Shown here: positions 1-7,785 of the stretch, piece after piece
Numbering within the stretch: position 1 is the first letter of the stretch
How the letters are laid out: every line of letters begins with the position of its first letter
Assembly: GCF_000192745.1 (NCBI RefSeq)
Contig: NC_015258.1
Location: forward strand, 1-64,000
Length of the DNA: 64,000 nt
Source: Polymorphum gilvum SL003B-26A1
Lineage (GTDB): Bacteria; Pseudomonadota; Alphaproteobacteria; Rhizobiales; Stappiaceae
Reading direction: 5' to 3'
Program-made: the position numbers and the translations under genes
Notes under the pieces: model-generated
What the model was told of the DNA's origin: nothing
Seen by the model: only the letters and a program-made list of their open reading frames with translations
Databases searched by the model: none

Positions 1-101
1 CTGCACATGTTGCAGAAGGAAAATAGGTGGACGACTTTTACGCCGCCCGCGGCAGGACTATCCCGCCGCTACCGTGGCCGAATTTTGCACCGCCGCTCTC
101 A
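1..101 (-). mobile_element. Terminal 101 bp of an IS21-family element (rest lies left of the window)
   Basis: These 101 bases are identical to 30081-30181, the istA-side end of the complete IS21-family element further right. Identity stops exactly at base 101, where that element also ends. This is therefore one end of a second copy in the same orientation, and its body lies outside the window. It truncates the peptidase-helicase gene that follows. Because it sits at the window edge, the copy itself cannot be inspected, and an assembly break at a repeat is possible. Confidence 0.9.
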
Positions 102-1318
102 AGTTGCACCGGCAGCGCGACAAGGTCACCGAAGTCGATGCAATGCGCGTTGCGCTTGAGCTGCTCATAGGTCGCGTAGACACGAGCCACCTCGACGGCA
201 CGCTCTGCCGCTTCGCGGGCCTCGGTGTCAGTCGCCTTCGTTAGCATGGCGCCAGCGAGCGCGGCGTAACTGTTGGCGTCGACCACCTCATCCTTGGCTC
301 TGGATATAGCAACCAGCATGTCGGAGATGATTTGGGTGGGATCATACAGGTTACGATAGTGAGCCAGCCTCAGACGCGGAAACTCCTCCTCTAGGAGCTC
401 AACTGCCTCAGTACGATCCATCATCCGTGGATCTTTTTGTAAGCCGAGCTCCGCATAGAACCGGCGGATGATATCGAGGCCAAAGGCGTGAAACGTGCCG
501 ATCCACATTGCGGCCGCTGCGTCGGGCCTTTTGCGCGCGATCCTTTCGGCCATTTCACCCGCTGCCTTGTTCGAGAACGTCAGAAGCAGGATGCGCCTTG
601 GATCAACACCGTCTGCGAGGAGGCCTTCAACGCGTGCGACTAACGTCTGGGTTTTGCCAGTGCCTGGACCTGCTTCTAGCAGGTAGGCCCCTCCGCGATG
701 CCCCGCCGCCGTTGCTTGCAAGGGATTCAAGGGCCGTTCCTCATGCGCTGCCGTCGGCTTGGTCGGGAAGGGCGGCAACAAGAGGGCATCAAGCAGCTGT
801 TGCGCCACGACCTCGAACGGCGCGCCGAGCTTCTCGGCAATCTCAGAAGCAGAAAGCCCTCCAGCTACGTGGAGTTCTCGGGCGACGCTACGAGGAAGCA
901 GCAACTCTCTCGCGAACAGATCCATCTGGACTTCGCGCCGTTGCTTGCGCCCATAGTCGACAACCCGATCAATACCGACCGGTGATGGTTCGGCGGCGCG
1001 GGCGGGGTCGATCGTCGGCGCAGACTCATCGTCCGGATCGTCGCCAAGCTCGACATGCCCGATCTCGTGCGCAACAAGGAAGGCTTTCTCGAATAGAGAG
1101 CCGACATTCTCATGAAGGATCAGATCGTCGGCGGCTATAAAGGTAGCGCGACCGCCGTTGAGCATAGCTGCACCCGCCGCAGTCGGCTCAACGTCAATCC
1201 CCCGCCGCGTGGCCTCGGCGACGACGAATTCATACGGTGCCCAAGGATTGGCGCCGGATTCGACAAGGTGAGCGTGAAGCTCGGCGGCGACTTGCCTGGC
1301 AAGCTCCACGCTGTCCAT
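38..1318 (-). pseudogene. ImmA/IrrE-type metallopeptidase fused to UvrD helicase, 3' end lost to IS21
   Basis: The N-terminal domain (about residues 1-170) carries the zinc-peptidase motif HEIGH near residue 86, followed by the EVQMDLFARELLLP block typical of ImmA/IrrE (COG2856) proteins. From about residue 205 a UvrD/Rep superfamily-1 helicase begins, with Walker A GPGTGKTQ near 215, LLTFSNKAAGEM (motif Ia) and IGTFHAFG. About 405 native residues remain. The frame then runs into the IS21 end, adds about 20 foreign residues and stops, so the helicase motifs beyond the first core domain are missing. The start at 1318 lies one base after the stop of the HTH gene, which implies translational coupling. 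IrrE-type peptidases cleave HTH repressors after DNA damage. That this one cleaves its neighbour is inference. The copy seen is probably non-functional as a helicase. Confidence 0.85.
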
Positions 1319-1319
1319 A

Positions 1320-1898
1320 TCAGTCCATCTCCCCCAAAAGCCGGGTTCGCTTCTCAACGGGAATGCCGGCGTCGATCAACACCTTTTCGAAAGTGACCTG
1401 CTCACCCGTGGTCGGCTTTCCGTCAGCCTTGTAGCTACGAGCCGCAGCTAGTGGGGTGGCTCCCCAAGACAACTCCAGCTGGGCGACGGAGCAGCGCATT
1501 GCGATCGCCAGATTTTCAAGAAAGCGGCGAGGGATACTGAGAAACGACACGCGCCGTTCACGCAGTGCCGTGACAACCTGGCGCGGGATGTCCAGTTGGT
1601 GAGCGACGGTGCGCCAGTCAGCGGCTGTGAGAGCCGCAAAAGGATCTGGAATTGCCTCGGGCAGAGCCCTCGCATGTTGCGACCAGGCGGCATCAATCAG
1701 CGCCTGATCCGCAGCGGAAGGGGGCGCGGCCTCTTCCGAGGTCTCGCGGCTGAGTTCGCGCGAGAGATCGACGAGTTCTGCGGCGTATTCTGGGTAAAGA
1801 CGCAGGTAGCGTTCGAGGGTCGAGCGATCGGGCTCGCTTTCGACTGCGAATGCGTCGAGCACGGCTTCGCGGGATGGGCGTTCGCCGGCGGGACTCAT
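1320..1898 (-). CDS. HTH protein between the sigma-like and peptidase-helicase genes
   Basis: 192 residues. The first 45 residues (pattern around YLRLYPEYAAELVDLSREL) look like a short helical interaction region. The second half (about 90-150) looks like an XRE-type helix-turn-helix with DWRTVAHQLDIPRQVVTALRE and SIPRRFLENLAIAM. The start codon overlaps the stop of the upstream sigma-like gene (ATGA), and its stop is one base before the peptidase-helicase start, so the three genes are a tightly coupled set. By analogy with ImmR/ImmA and DdrO/IrrE pairs, it is the obvious candidate substrate of the downstream peptidase, and it could also act on the sigma-like protein. This role is inferred from position; no specific family is recognised. 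Confidence 0.7.
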   Translation of the reverse strand: MSPAGERPSREAVLDAFAVESEPDRSTLERYLRLYPEYAAELVDLSRELSRETSEEAAPPSAADQALIDAAWSQHARALPEAIPDPFAALTAADWRTVAHQLDIPRQVVTALRERRVSFLSIPRRFLENLAIAMRCSVAQLELSWGATPLAAARSYKADGKPTTGEQVTFEKVLIDAGIPVEKRTRLLGEMD

Positions 1899-2752
1899 TG
1901 CTTTTCACCGTCGGCCAGAGCCACCCGCAACGCTGCGAACGCTTTGTCGCGATAAGTTCGGATCGTTTTTTCGGAACGACCTAGGGCCTTGGCGATGGTC
2001 ATGACGTCTGGCTCCTTAGAATCTATTGGGAAGCCCTGTTTCAGCATATGTATGATCCTGATTTGTTCTGGCGGTAAAGCTTCAATCGCCGCATCCAAAC
2101 GCGACCGGTAAGACGGATCGTCAAAATCCGATGCGGCGAAAGGATCATGGGCTCCGGCCGCTGCCTCGACCTCTGCTGACAGTTCACCACTCTCCTCGTC
2201 ATATTCGAGAGGCTTGGATCTGTTCTCGTCGCGCCAAGCCTGTTCCTGAGCATCGCGTCGCAAGCTCGCCACAGCGCCATCGAATCGCACCTCGAAATAA
2301 TCGAGTTTGTCGACGTATGATGCTCGGTCTGCGGATAGAATTTCTACAAACCGGCTGAAGACTTTGTCACGCACCACGCTGCGCGTCAGCGATTCAGTCT
2401 TGCCGTCGGAGTTCTCCGGTTTGGGCACGCTGCGGAGCACCCGCTCCATGAGTATACGATAAAGGCGCTCGAACCATGTTTCGTTATTGTCGTGACGACT
2501 AGCGCGGATGAAATACACGAGGCACTCGCTGGGTACGTATCCCGGCTCGGAGCGCTTCGTAATTGCAGCTCTGCCGATTAACTCGTCGCGTGGCAGCGCG
2601 GCCAACTCGGCGATGAGTGTTTCCACCTTCCTGTCGCGCTCATAAAGCTCGCCAGTAAGTCGTCGCTTGCGCAGCGGAGCTACAACCGTGTTGCCGTTAC
2701 GATGAGCTTCCGGCTCCGGTTTCGCCCCCACTACTCCGTCCAACCTCTTCAT
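1895..2752 (-). CDS. Sigma-70-like protein (region 4 helix-turn-helix at C-terminus)
   Basis: 285 residues. The last 70 residues read as sigma region 4: a helix with IEALPPEQIRIIHMLKQGF followed by TIAKALGRSEKTIRTYRDKAFAALR, the recognition HTH. The middle (about 90-140) contains helical segments that could correspond to region 2, but no clear region 2 motif was recognised, so the family is uncertain. The gene starts 12 bp after the stop of abiEii and overlaps the next gene by 4 bp, which suggests one transcript. An alternative sigma factor or a sigma-like HTH regulator controlling a defence or DNA-damage response is the likeliest role, by inference. Its target promoters are not evident in the window. 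Confidence 0.7.
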   Translation of the reverse strand: MKRLDGVVGAKPEPEAHRNGNTVVAPLRKRRLTGELYERDRKVETLIAELAALPRDELIGRAAITKRSEPGYVPSECLVYFIRASRHDNNETWFERLYRILMERVLRSVPKPENSDGKTESLTRSVVRDKVFSRFVEILSADRASYVDKLDYFEVRFDGAVASLRRDAQEQAWRDENRSKPLEYDEESGELSAEVEAAAGAHDPFAASDFDDPSYRSRLDAAIEALPPEQIRIIHMLKQGFPIDSKEPDVMTIAKALGRSEKTIRTYRDKAFAALRVALADGEKQ

Positions 2753-2764
2753 AGCCCCGTCCGC

Positions 2765-3823
2765 TTAGTCTGCGCCCTTGTTCAAACTCGCCTCAAGCGA
2801 AGCGATGCTGTCGATCACGGCTTCGAACGCTGGCGGGTCGCCGAAGATCATGCCCTGCATAGCCCGGTAATCAATGCGGAGCTGTTCGATCATCGCGTCG
2901 TGCGGCGCAAGTGCGAAGGAGCCAGGAACAGCGCTGGCGAGATCGAAGTCGGGCCGATTGAAGAACATGCGGGCGTGCGCGACGCAATCTTCACCGAGCG
3001 CTCTATCTTTGATGGCCGCTGCTCCTACCGGTGTCGCGACGAGCCGATGCAGATCGTAGTAGTGTCGCGAAACCCGTTGGCCACCGCCCTTTAGTTCACC
3101 GCGCTTGTCGAACCACCGCCGCAGCCCGTGGACAATGACGACCTTGTCCCAAAAGGTTCGTTCAGGATCGACAGTCCGCACGGCTGGCACCGTCAGGTCA
3201 AGCGCCGGAAGATCGTCATCGACATAGGGTTTAATCGGCACTTCGCTATTGGGATCAAGCGCAGACTTTGCACCTGACTCAATCTTGATGGCCGCCCTCA
3301 CATACTCCGACCGCGGTGTCGCCGCCGGATACCAGATCAACAAGGTCTGGCCATCGGGATCGGTGTCGTCGGCTTCGATCCTCGCGTTTGAGGGATCAGC
3401 GCCGGCGGCCTTGAGGCGGTCCGCAAGAATTTTCGTCAATTCGTCGCGCAGGGGTCCGTTAATGTAGGCTTTGCAGGCATCCTTGATCGCCTCGAGACGT
3501 GCTTTGCGTTTCTTTCCACTGAGCTCCTCAAGTTCCTCGATGGTCGCCGGCTCGCCAATGTCATCTCTAAATACCGTGACATCTATGTCTTCGGAGAACC
3601 GGCTGATTAGACCGAATCCCTTGGATAATGAGGTTCCGCCTTTGAAGAGGAGGCGAGGACCACTGTCGTTTAATCCGTTGAATAAGACATCTAGGGTCCA
3701 ACAGACCCAAAAGTCTTTTTCTATGTTCTGGGCGGCCGTGCCGAGCCGCTGCGCCGTCGTATCGAAGGCGCTCAACATCGCAGCTTCTCCAGCTGCAAGG
3801 ACCTCGTCATAAGCTGGATTCAT
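2765..3823 (-). CDS. abiEii: AbiEii-type nucleotidyltransferase toxin
   Basis: 352 residues. It carries the hallmark nucleotidyltransferase segment FKGGTSLSKGFGLISRFSED followed by IDV (about residues 62-85): the GG-T-S turn and the acidic DxD-type pair that bind NTP and metal. The downstream part (ERTFWDKVVIVHGLRRWF, then SRHYYDLHRL) matches the conserved C-terminal block of AbiEii/AbiGii proteins. Members of this family modify tRNA or related targets and act as the toxin of type IV toxin-antitoxin systems that abort phage infection. It lies 4 bp downstream of the AbiEi-like gene in the usual antitoxin-toxin order. It appears full length with its motifs intact. Confidence 0.9.
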   Translation of the reverse strand: MNPAYDEVLAAGEAAMLSAFDTTAQRLGTAAQNIEKDFWVCWTLDVLFNGLNDSGPRLLFKGGTSLSKGFGLISRFSEDIDVTVFRDDIGEPATIEELEELSGKKRKARLEAIKDACKAYINGPLRDELTKILADRLKAAGADPSNARIEADDTDPDGQTLLIWYPAATPRSEYVRAAIKIESGAKSALDPNSEVPIKPYVDDDLPALDLTVPAVRTVDPERTFWDKVVIVHGLRRWFDKRGELKGGGQRVSRHYYDLHRLVATPVGAAAIKDRALGEDCVAHARMFFNRPDFDLASAVPGSFALAPHDAMIEQLRIDYRAMQGMIFGDPPAFEAVIDSIASLEASLNKGAD

Positions 3824-3827
3824 TTCT

Positions 3828-4640
3828 TCATTGCCTGGAGTGACTGCGTTTGTTGCTTGCTATGCGGGTCGAGACCGACTTACGTTTCAGGCGAGGATCG
3901 CCATGGCGATGTCCATCATCGTCGTCGCGGTGATGATCGTCGGCGTCGTGATCATCTGCAGTGCGATCGCTACTGACATGCTGATCATGATCGCCCCTCT
4001 CACCTTCGATGAGCGGCTTGAGAAATGTCCACATCCATGTCGGAAGCGCGGTAATGCCTGCTGCCAAATCGGCTTTAATGGCCGCGCCGACCGCAGGATC
4101 CTCGAAAAGCTTGGCAAGTTTGCCGCTCACGCGGTCACTTTCACCTTCGCGGAGCAAAATATCGCGAAGCCAGTAAAGCGCTTGAACGACCCGCATTGCC
4201 GGTCGTCCGGCCCAGAACAATTTGCTGGCGGCTGTTGGACGAAAGGTGATCGTCACATTGCCGAGCTTGATCGGTCGCCGACGTGCATCGGTATGGACGA
4301 TAATTTTTGCAGGAACAGCGTCTGTCAAACCGAGGTCATTTGCTGCAGTCATTCCGTCTACAAGCATACGGGTTTGATCGCGGCGCCCAACGGCATCGAT
4401 AACAGAGCGCGGATCGGGAGGATTGGGCTTTTGAGTTAGTTTGTTAAAACCAGGCTGGTCATAAAGTCCTCGATCGATCCGCCTGAGGATTTCTGTTTTT
4501 GTTAGGCGTTGCAACGCCTTGTCGACCGCATCTCGCGAGGCGAGGTCAACGAAATCGCTAGGCGTCCAAACCTTGCGCGGTGAATCCCCACGTATGCGTT
4601 CGAGCATTGCTGATTTCAGATCGGGTGAGTCGGCTGCCAT
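3828..4640 (-). CDS. abiEi: AbiEi-type antitoxin / autoregulator (DUF6088-like) with His-Asp-rich tail
   Basis: About 270 residues from the ATG at 4640. The N-terminal winged-helix block (WTPSDFVDLASRDAVDKALQRL then GLYDQP) is the signature of AbiEi/DUF6088 antitoxins, which repress their own promoter and neutralise the NTase toxin. The frame is open further upstream, but that stretch encodes the operator repeats, so the start was placed at 4640; an ATG at 4607 is a second choice. No Shine-Dalgarno precedes 4640. A TATACA box at 4656-4651 lies 10 bases before it, so the mRNA may be almost leaderless. The tail from about residue 217 is very rich in His and Asp (DDHDADDHHRDDDDGHRHGD), which is odd for this family and could bind metal. 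Confidence 0.85.
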   Translation of the reverse strand: MAADSPDLKSAMLERIRGDSPRKVWTPSDFVDLASRDAVDKALQRLTKTEILRRIDRGLYDQPGFNKLTQKPNPPDPRSVIDAVGRRDQTRMLVDGMTAANDLGLTDAVPAKIIVHTDARRRPIKLGNVTITFRPTAASKLFWAGRPAMRVVQALYWLRDILLREGESDRVSGKLAKLFEDPAVGAAIKADLAAGITALPTWMWTFLKPLIEGERGDHDQHVSSDRTADDHDADDHHRDDDDGHRHGDPRLKRKSVSTRIASNKRSHSRQ

Positions 4641-4705
4641 GTCCGAAAGATGTATACTTTTTTCGGACAAAAGGCGAGTCCGAAATACACATACAAATTT
4701 CGGAC
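4640..4705 (-). promoter_or_regulatory. Tandem inverted repeats, probable AbiEi operator and promoter
   Basis: Two inverted repeats share the half-site TGTCCGAAA/TTTCGGACA. The first spans 4640-4669 (9-bp arms, 12-bp spacer), the second 4678-4705 (8-bp arms, 12-bp spacer), with centres 37 bp apart. The first overlaps the predicted start codon of abiEi and brackets a TATACA -10-like box. AbiEi antitoxins are known to bind two inverted repeats cooperatively at their own promoter, so this is very probably the autoregulatory operator. Confidence 0.8.
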
Positions 4706-4885
4706 AAACGCTCCGTATGTTCATCGACGAATGCTGAAAACGCGAATGGTTGGCATCGGCCGTGCCGACGCGAAATGCGTTCGGTATCGTGCGATCTGGC
4801 CGGTAGAGCAGTTGTTTCCGGCCGACACGATCAATTGGAAGAGCGATTGCAGACCTCGCGCAGCCGCGCAGGCGACGTGGCTCGT

Positions 4886-7627
4886 TCATTCGGCGCTTCG
4901 TCGCTGCGTGTGGTCACAGCCGGGATACTGGTTACACCCGAGAAAGCGGCCGTTGTTGCGACCTTTCCGTTCTACCAGTTGGCCCACGCCGCACGCCGGA
5001 CATTGATTTAGCGTATCACCATCAATGGTCTCGAAACGCAAGTTTTCGCCGGCGATTTCTGAGAGCTCCCGAATATATCTGGATGGCTCACGGCTGTTCG
5101 TAAGCAGGAACACGCCGCGGCTTGCGCGGGTCAATGCGACATAGAAAAGGCGGCGCTCCTCGGCAAACTCAAATGTCTCCGGTCGCGGCATGACTAGATT
5201 GAACAGCTCGTCGTCCTCTATCCGGCTTGGCACCCCATAGTCGCCTTCACTGACATCGAGCAGAATCGTATAGTCGGCCTCAAGTCCCTTGGCTCGATGG
5301 AACGACAGTCCCGACACCTCGATATGCTCGAATTTTGGTGTCGCCCCCCTGAACGGGTCCAGCTGGTTGTAGCGCCACAGCACCATGACCTTGAGTTTCT
5401 GGTGTCCATCACTCCGCCACTGTACGGAAATCCCGCCAAGGAAGGTGTCGAGGCGCTTCAGCAATCGGAGGCATGAATCGGCGAAATCTGGCTTGCCCCC
5501 TTCACCGTCGGTCGGAATGACCCGGATCGACCGCGCAATCGCGGGCCGTGTCGATCGCACCGACTTTTTAAGTTGGGCGGCATTGCGCTGCACGAAACTG
5601 GCGGCCGTCTCGGCGATGAGCTGGTTGCAACGATAGGTCTGCTCCAGTCGACCTTGCCAGCTTGCCCCGAAATTCGCCTCGAACTGCGTGAAGATCGTTA
5701 TGTCCGATCCGGCGAAGCGATAGATGGACTGCCAGTCATCGCCAACCGCAAAGATCTTGGTGAATGCCTTCTGATGCTTCAGCGCCTTAATCAGGTTCGC
5801 ACGCGGCTCGGAAATATCTTGAAATTCATCGACCAGGATAAGGGAGTAGGGGCTCTGATACTGTCCGGCTTCCACGAGCCGCGTGGCATTGGCGATCATC
5901 GAGTCGAAGTCTATGCGATTGGCTTTTTCAAGCTTCCGGGAATAGGTCTCGGTGATCTTCCAGACGACCTGAGCAAACTCTTTGGCGCGGGTGCGGTCGT
6001 GGAGCGCCTTGGCCCGCTCAAGCAGCATGTCCAGGGTGAGGTGACTGGCGCGGATGTGTTTGATGCAGACCGCAATCAGCTTGTGATAGTGTTTGATGAC
6101 AACAGGCTCGAGGGCTTTGACGATCGCCGTATAGCTCTTTCTTTCGAACGAGATGCCCCGTTTCGTGAGCTGCGCCTCGAGTTCCTCAATCAGCGATCCA
6201 TTGCACGCTTGTGCAGACGTCGTCTGGAAAACGTCCATCCCCGCCTTGCGGTAGCCGGCCAGCTTGTGTTCGGCATGGGTGGCGTAGTCTGTGAAGGGTG
6301 ATGAGCCATCGGCATTGATAGCCAGATGCTCGTGTATCGTCTTGCTGGTGGGGTAATAGAAGTCCGGATGGACGTACCGGATCTGCCCGTTTTTCTCTTC
6401 GATCGGGATCTGGCGTTCGTAGTCGAATTCGACGGAATGCAGCCACAGCCAATTCGTGATTGTCTGCTCCTGGAGCGACTTCACATGTATCCCGGCCATC
6501 GTGCCGATGGTCGCATTGCCTTTCCGCCGGCGCACCGACAGATAGCGCTCGTAGTCAGCCTCAGAACCAAACACCTCGACCGGGATATCCGCCTTGGGAT
6601 GAAGGACGAGGAGGTTGACCCAGAGATCGGCGAATTCCGCATCTGATCGCAGCAGATCGTCAATGATCTGTTCGATGATTTTCGCTTCGCCGGCAGGGTG
6701 TTCGACCCAGTCGGCGAGCTGTGGGGGACGGCCTTCGACCTCCTCGATAATTCCGCGACCCAGCGCATGAAACGTAGTCACTTTACATTCCGAATTTCCT
6801 GGATCGACCGCGAGCTGTCTGGATATCCGCTCCTTTAGCTCGTCAGCGGCGCTCTTGTTGAAGGCAAGGACGAGAATCTCTTCAGGGCGATAGAGCTGCT
6901 TGTCGAGGACATAGGCGACCTTGCCGACCATGGTTGCGGACTTGCCCGACCCCGCTGAGGCGACAAGAAGATTGTTGTCCTCCAGTCGAATGCATGCCTC
7001 GCGTTGCTGATCGGACAAGGACCGGCCGTCTAAATTGTCAAAGAACGACCGGTATCTCGACAGCTCAGCTGAGACAAACGCGTCATTATATCTGTGGCGC
7101 ACGTCCGGATCGGTAACGAACGCGAGCGATCGGGGCAGCACCGCTTTCAGGGTGGCTGGCATCAGTTCCGGGTCGAACAGAGGGTGCGAAAGCGCGGCCG
7201 CGGCTTCACCGGTTACACCCGCAATCGCACGGGCGAGGTCGGCATGGGCCAGATATTGCCGGTTACCCTCGGTGATAGTCTGTAGTTTCGTATCCACCTC
7301 GCTCAAGCGGTCGGTGTCAGAGCTGATCAGGTCGAAGAGGTGGCTGTTGATGAAGCTGTAAAGGTTTGCCGCAAGCCGGGTTGCTGCCTCTTCTCCGAGG
7401 CACGATAGGGTATGAATCCCTTTACGCGAGCGGACTTCAACCGAGTGCCACAGCAATGCCTTGGTGACAGAAATTGCTATGACATCCAGGCAAGGAAGAT
7501 CGAGGGCGCCGTTCACATTGAGCTGCAAGGCTGCTGGTAACGACACGTTCAGCCTGACCTTCCATTTTCCCTGGGGAAGGAGCCGAGCAAAAAAACCAGG
7601 TCGGTATGTTCGAACGCGATCAGTCAT
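4886..7627 (-). CDS. UvrD/HelD-like helicase with inserted nuclease-like domain and zinc finger
   Basis: 913 residues. Superfamily-1 helicase motifs are in order: Walker A ASAGSGKSATM (about 224), TTFHALGRGI, Walker B with LVDEFQDI (about 599), GDDWQSIYRFAGSD, RCNQLIAETA, FHRAKGLEADYTILLD and RRLFYVALTRA. Between the two cores (about 370-480) is an insertion with EQTITNWLWLHSVEFDYE, HPDFYYP, IHEHLAI and EHKLAGYRKAG. This resembles the PD-(D/E)XK-like insertion seen in some helicase IV relatives. The C-terminus (about 878-910) is a four-cysteine topoisomerase-type zinc finger. The gene is divergent from the PLD gene at 7786 and upstream of the AbiE operon. It may act in DNA repair or defence; the pairing with a PLD-type enzyme favours defence, by inference. 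Confidence 0.85.
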   Translation of the reverse strand: MTDRVRTYRPGFFARLLPQGKWKVRLNVSLPAALQLNVNGALDLPCLDVIAISVTKALLWHSVEVRSRKGIHTLSCLGEEAATRLAANLYSFINSHLFDLISSDTDRLSEVDTKLQTITEGNRQYLAHADLARAIAGVTGEAAAALSHPLFDPELMPATLKAVLPRSLAFVTDPDVRHRYNDAFVSAELSRYRSFFDNLDGRSLSDQQREACIRLEDNNLLVASAGSGKSATMVGKVAYVLDKQLYRPEEILVLAFNKSAADELKERISRQLAVDPGNSECKVTTFHALGRGIIEEVEGRPPQLADWVEHPAGEAKIIEQIIDDLLRSDAEFADLWVNLLVLHPKADIPVEVFGSEADYERYLSVRRRKGNATIGTMAGIHVKSLQEQTITNWLWLHSVEFDYERQIPIEEKNGQIRYVHPDFYYPTSKTIHEHLAINADGSSPFTDYATHAEHKLAGYRKAGMDVFQTTSAQACNGSLIEELEAQLTKRGISFERKSYTAIVKALEPVVIKHYHKLIAVCIKHIRASHLTLDMLLERAKALHDRTRAKEFAQVVWKITETYSRKLEKANRIDFDSMIANATRLVEAGQYQSPYSLILVDEFQDISEPRANLIKALKHQKAFTKIFAVGDDWQSIYRFAGSDITIFTQFEANFGASWQGRLEQTYRCNQLIAETAASFVQRNAAQLKKSVRSTRPAIARSIRVIPTDGEGGKPDFADSCLRLLKRLDTFLGGISVQWRSDGHQKLKVMVLWRYNQLDPFRGATPKFEHIEVSGLSFHRAKGLEADYTILLDVSEGDYGVPSRIEDDELFNLVMPRPETFEFAEERRLFYVALTRASRGVFLLTNSREPSRYIRELSEIAGENLRFETIDGDTLNQCPACGVGQLVERKGRNNGRFLGCNQYPGCDHTQRRSAE

Positions 7628-7785
7628 CAGGGTTTAAGCGCTACCTGCCGGGACATGAACCCATCGAAGAGCACGTCAAAGAGAACATGGTTTGGGGTAG
7701 CAGATAGCTCATGGATATTCGCCATTTTTCAACGGGATGTTGCTAGGTCAAACCGATTATCACCAATGAGTAAAAGATCGATCCG

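Noticed and set aside
4641-4889. Extended start for AbiEi reaching into the helicase gene
   Set aside because: It would translate through both operator inverted repeats and lacks a ribosome site; DUF6088 proteins begin near the 4640 ATG.
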